DNA of 15,314 nucleotides from an uncultured Ignavibacteriota bacterium (GTDB lineage: Bacteria > Bacteroidota > Ignavibacteria > Tepidaquicellales > Tepidaquicellaceae). Shown in pieces: positions 14,663 through 15,314 of the stretch. Each line of letters starts with the position of its first letter. The first letter of the stretch is position 1. The notes under the pieces were generated by a model. The model did no database searches and was not told where the DNA came from. It saw nothing but the letters and a program-made list of their open reading frames with translations. The translations under genes were made by a program, and so were the position numbers. The stretch lies in the NCBI GenBank assembly GCA_937915485.1, contig CALGII010000023.1, positions 1 through 15,314 of the forward strand, written 5' to 3'.

Positions 14663-15106
14663 TTATAGTCCGAGCATTTCATTCAACAATTTAACGGAAG
14701 TTGTAACGCAGGGCAGGCAGACATTTTCGCGTAGTTTATTTTCCTCCGCATGCCTTTTGCCTTCTTCGGTATTCAGGTCGCATCCCATCAATTCGCGGCA
14801 AATTGTAGAACCGTGAATTCCGTTGAACTTCGCGTTTAATTCCTGCACAAGCAAATGAATCTTTTCCTTTCTTTCTTTAGGGTCAGAAAACTTATTGCTG
14901 CAATGCAGGCCGATTGCAATAAAGGCGCCCGTGACAGCGCCGCACTTCTCCTGCAGCCGTCCCATTCCCCCGCCGAAAGCGGACGCGACTCTTTCAGCGT
15001 CACCTGCATTCAGCAGGAGTTCATCCGAAAACGCTGTGAGTACCGATTGCGCGCAGTTCATACCTGATTTGAATGACTCCGCGGCTTTGATTTCCTTCGT
15101 GACCAT
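14663..15106 (-). CDS. C_GCAxxG_C_C family probable redox protein
   Basis: A 147-residue protein of the C_GCAxxG_C_C family (TIGR01909 style). It has C18 in FKSGMNCAQSV, the CGAVTGA motif with C55 after AFGGGMGRLQEK, C103/C109 in the TICRELMGCDLNTEEG part, and C130/C133 near the end. The four family cysteines suggest a redox or metal role, but no reaction is known. There is no signal peptide, so it should be cytoplasmic. ATG 15106 is the first in-frame start. It is the upstream gene of a probable two-gene operon with the SGNH hydrolase, which is an unexpected partner because that product is secreted. Confidence 0.9.
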   Translation of the reverse strand: MVTKEIKAAESFKSGMNCAQSVLTAFSDELLLNAGDAERVASAFGGGMGRLQEKCGAVTGAFIAIGLHCSNKFSDPKERKEKIHLLVQELNAKFNGIHGSTICRELMGCDLNTEEGKRHAEENKLRENVCLPCVTTSVKLLNEMLGL

Positions 15107-15314
15107 AAATTAGTATAAGATTATCTTTCATAAAATTAATCATAGATTAGATTAAGAACAATAAAAAACGGGTTAGAATAAGCCTCCGGCAGGATTCGGA
15201 AACAGAATTGTTCAAAAAATGTATCAATTTAAAATAAAATGCCCCTGAAATAATTTCACTTTATCATTGAAATTAAAATTCGTTTTATTTAAATAATACA
15301 AAAGAACATTTGCT
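15107..15314. other. AT-rich end region without a supported gene
   Basis: These 208 bases lie upstream of the C_GCAxxG_C_C gene and run to the end of the window. They should hold its promoter, but I see no convincing core motif. There is one short GC-rich patch (CCTCCGGCAGG, 15184-15194) and otherwise AT-rich DNA, with no reading frame longer than a few codons that looks real. Confidence 0.4.

Noticed and set aside
1..15314. CRISPR arrays, tRNA or rRNA genes, insertion sequences, phage or defence genes
   Set aside because: None seen on either strand; there are no regularly spaced repeats, transposase-like or nuclease-helicase gene sets.

Overview
The window looks like the end of a metagenomic or draft-genome contig from a Gram-negative member of the Bacteroidota/Chlorobi/Ignavibacteriota group. 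The clues are a type IX secretion (T9SS) C-terminal tag of the QNFPNPFN...SGVYFYTL style, a TonB-dependent receptor with an N-terminal carboxypeptidase-like regulatory domain, LpxA (so lipid A is made), several lipoproteins, AT-rich leaders with few Shine-Dalgarno sites, and tight spacing. I favour Ignavibacteria because of the T9SS tag, but this is inference. No rRNA, tRNA, CRISPR array or mobile element was seen.

Bases 1-50 are not biological. They are the Illumina TruSeq P7/read-2 adapter carrying the reverse complement of index 11, so real sequence starts at base 51 and the first gene is cut there.

Layout. (1) 51-643 (-): 5' part of an NDP-forming acyl-CoA synthetase/CoA-binding gene, divergent from xth (exonuclease III, 743-1525, +). 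(2) 1589-2579 (-): two-gene operon of a YtxH protein and a DUF948-like membrane coiled-coil protein, facing xth across a hairpin terminator and preceded by a structured leader or operator. (3) 2798-5444 (-): a small secreted His/Cys protein of the DUF2946 style followed by a TonB-dependent receptor, plausibly a metal-uptake pair. (4) 5623-6915 (+): purB, ending in a hairpin that contains its own stop codon. (5) 6937-10410 (-): five genes read toward purB: an SRPBCC protein, lpxA, mscL and two lipoproteins, the last with a DUF4163/DUF3298 (RsiV/PdaC-like) domain. (6) 10459-11664 (+): a DUF6051-like alpha/beta hydrolase, tail to tail (3 bp) with a secreted protein made of about ten 25-residue aromatic repeats (11668-12558, -). 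(7) 12610-13554 (+): an FMN-dependent nitronate monooxygenase/FabK-like enzyme. (8) 13616-15106 (-): a C_GCAxxG_C_C redox protein followed by an SGNH hydrolase with a T9SS tag. The last 208 bases hold no gene I can support.

Most genes are housekeeping or envelope functions: lipid A synthesis, osmotic protection, purine synthesis, DNA repair, lipoproteins and surface export. I see no clear new multi-gene defence or metabolic system. The points most worth a second look are the His/Cys protein with its TonB receptor, the inverted repeat before ytxH, the 25-residue repeat protein, the T9SS-tagged SGNH hydrolase, and a substitution at the acyl-chain ruler position of LpxA.
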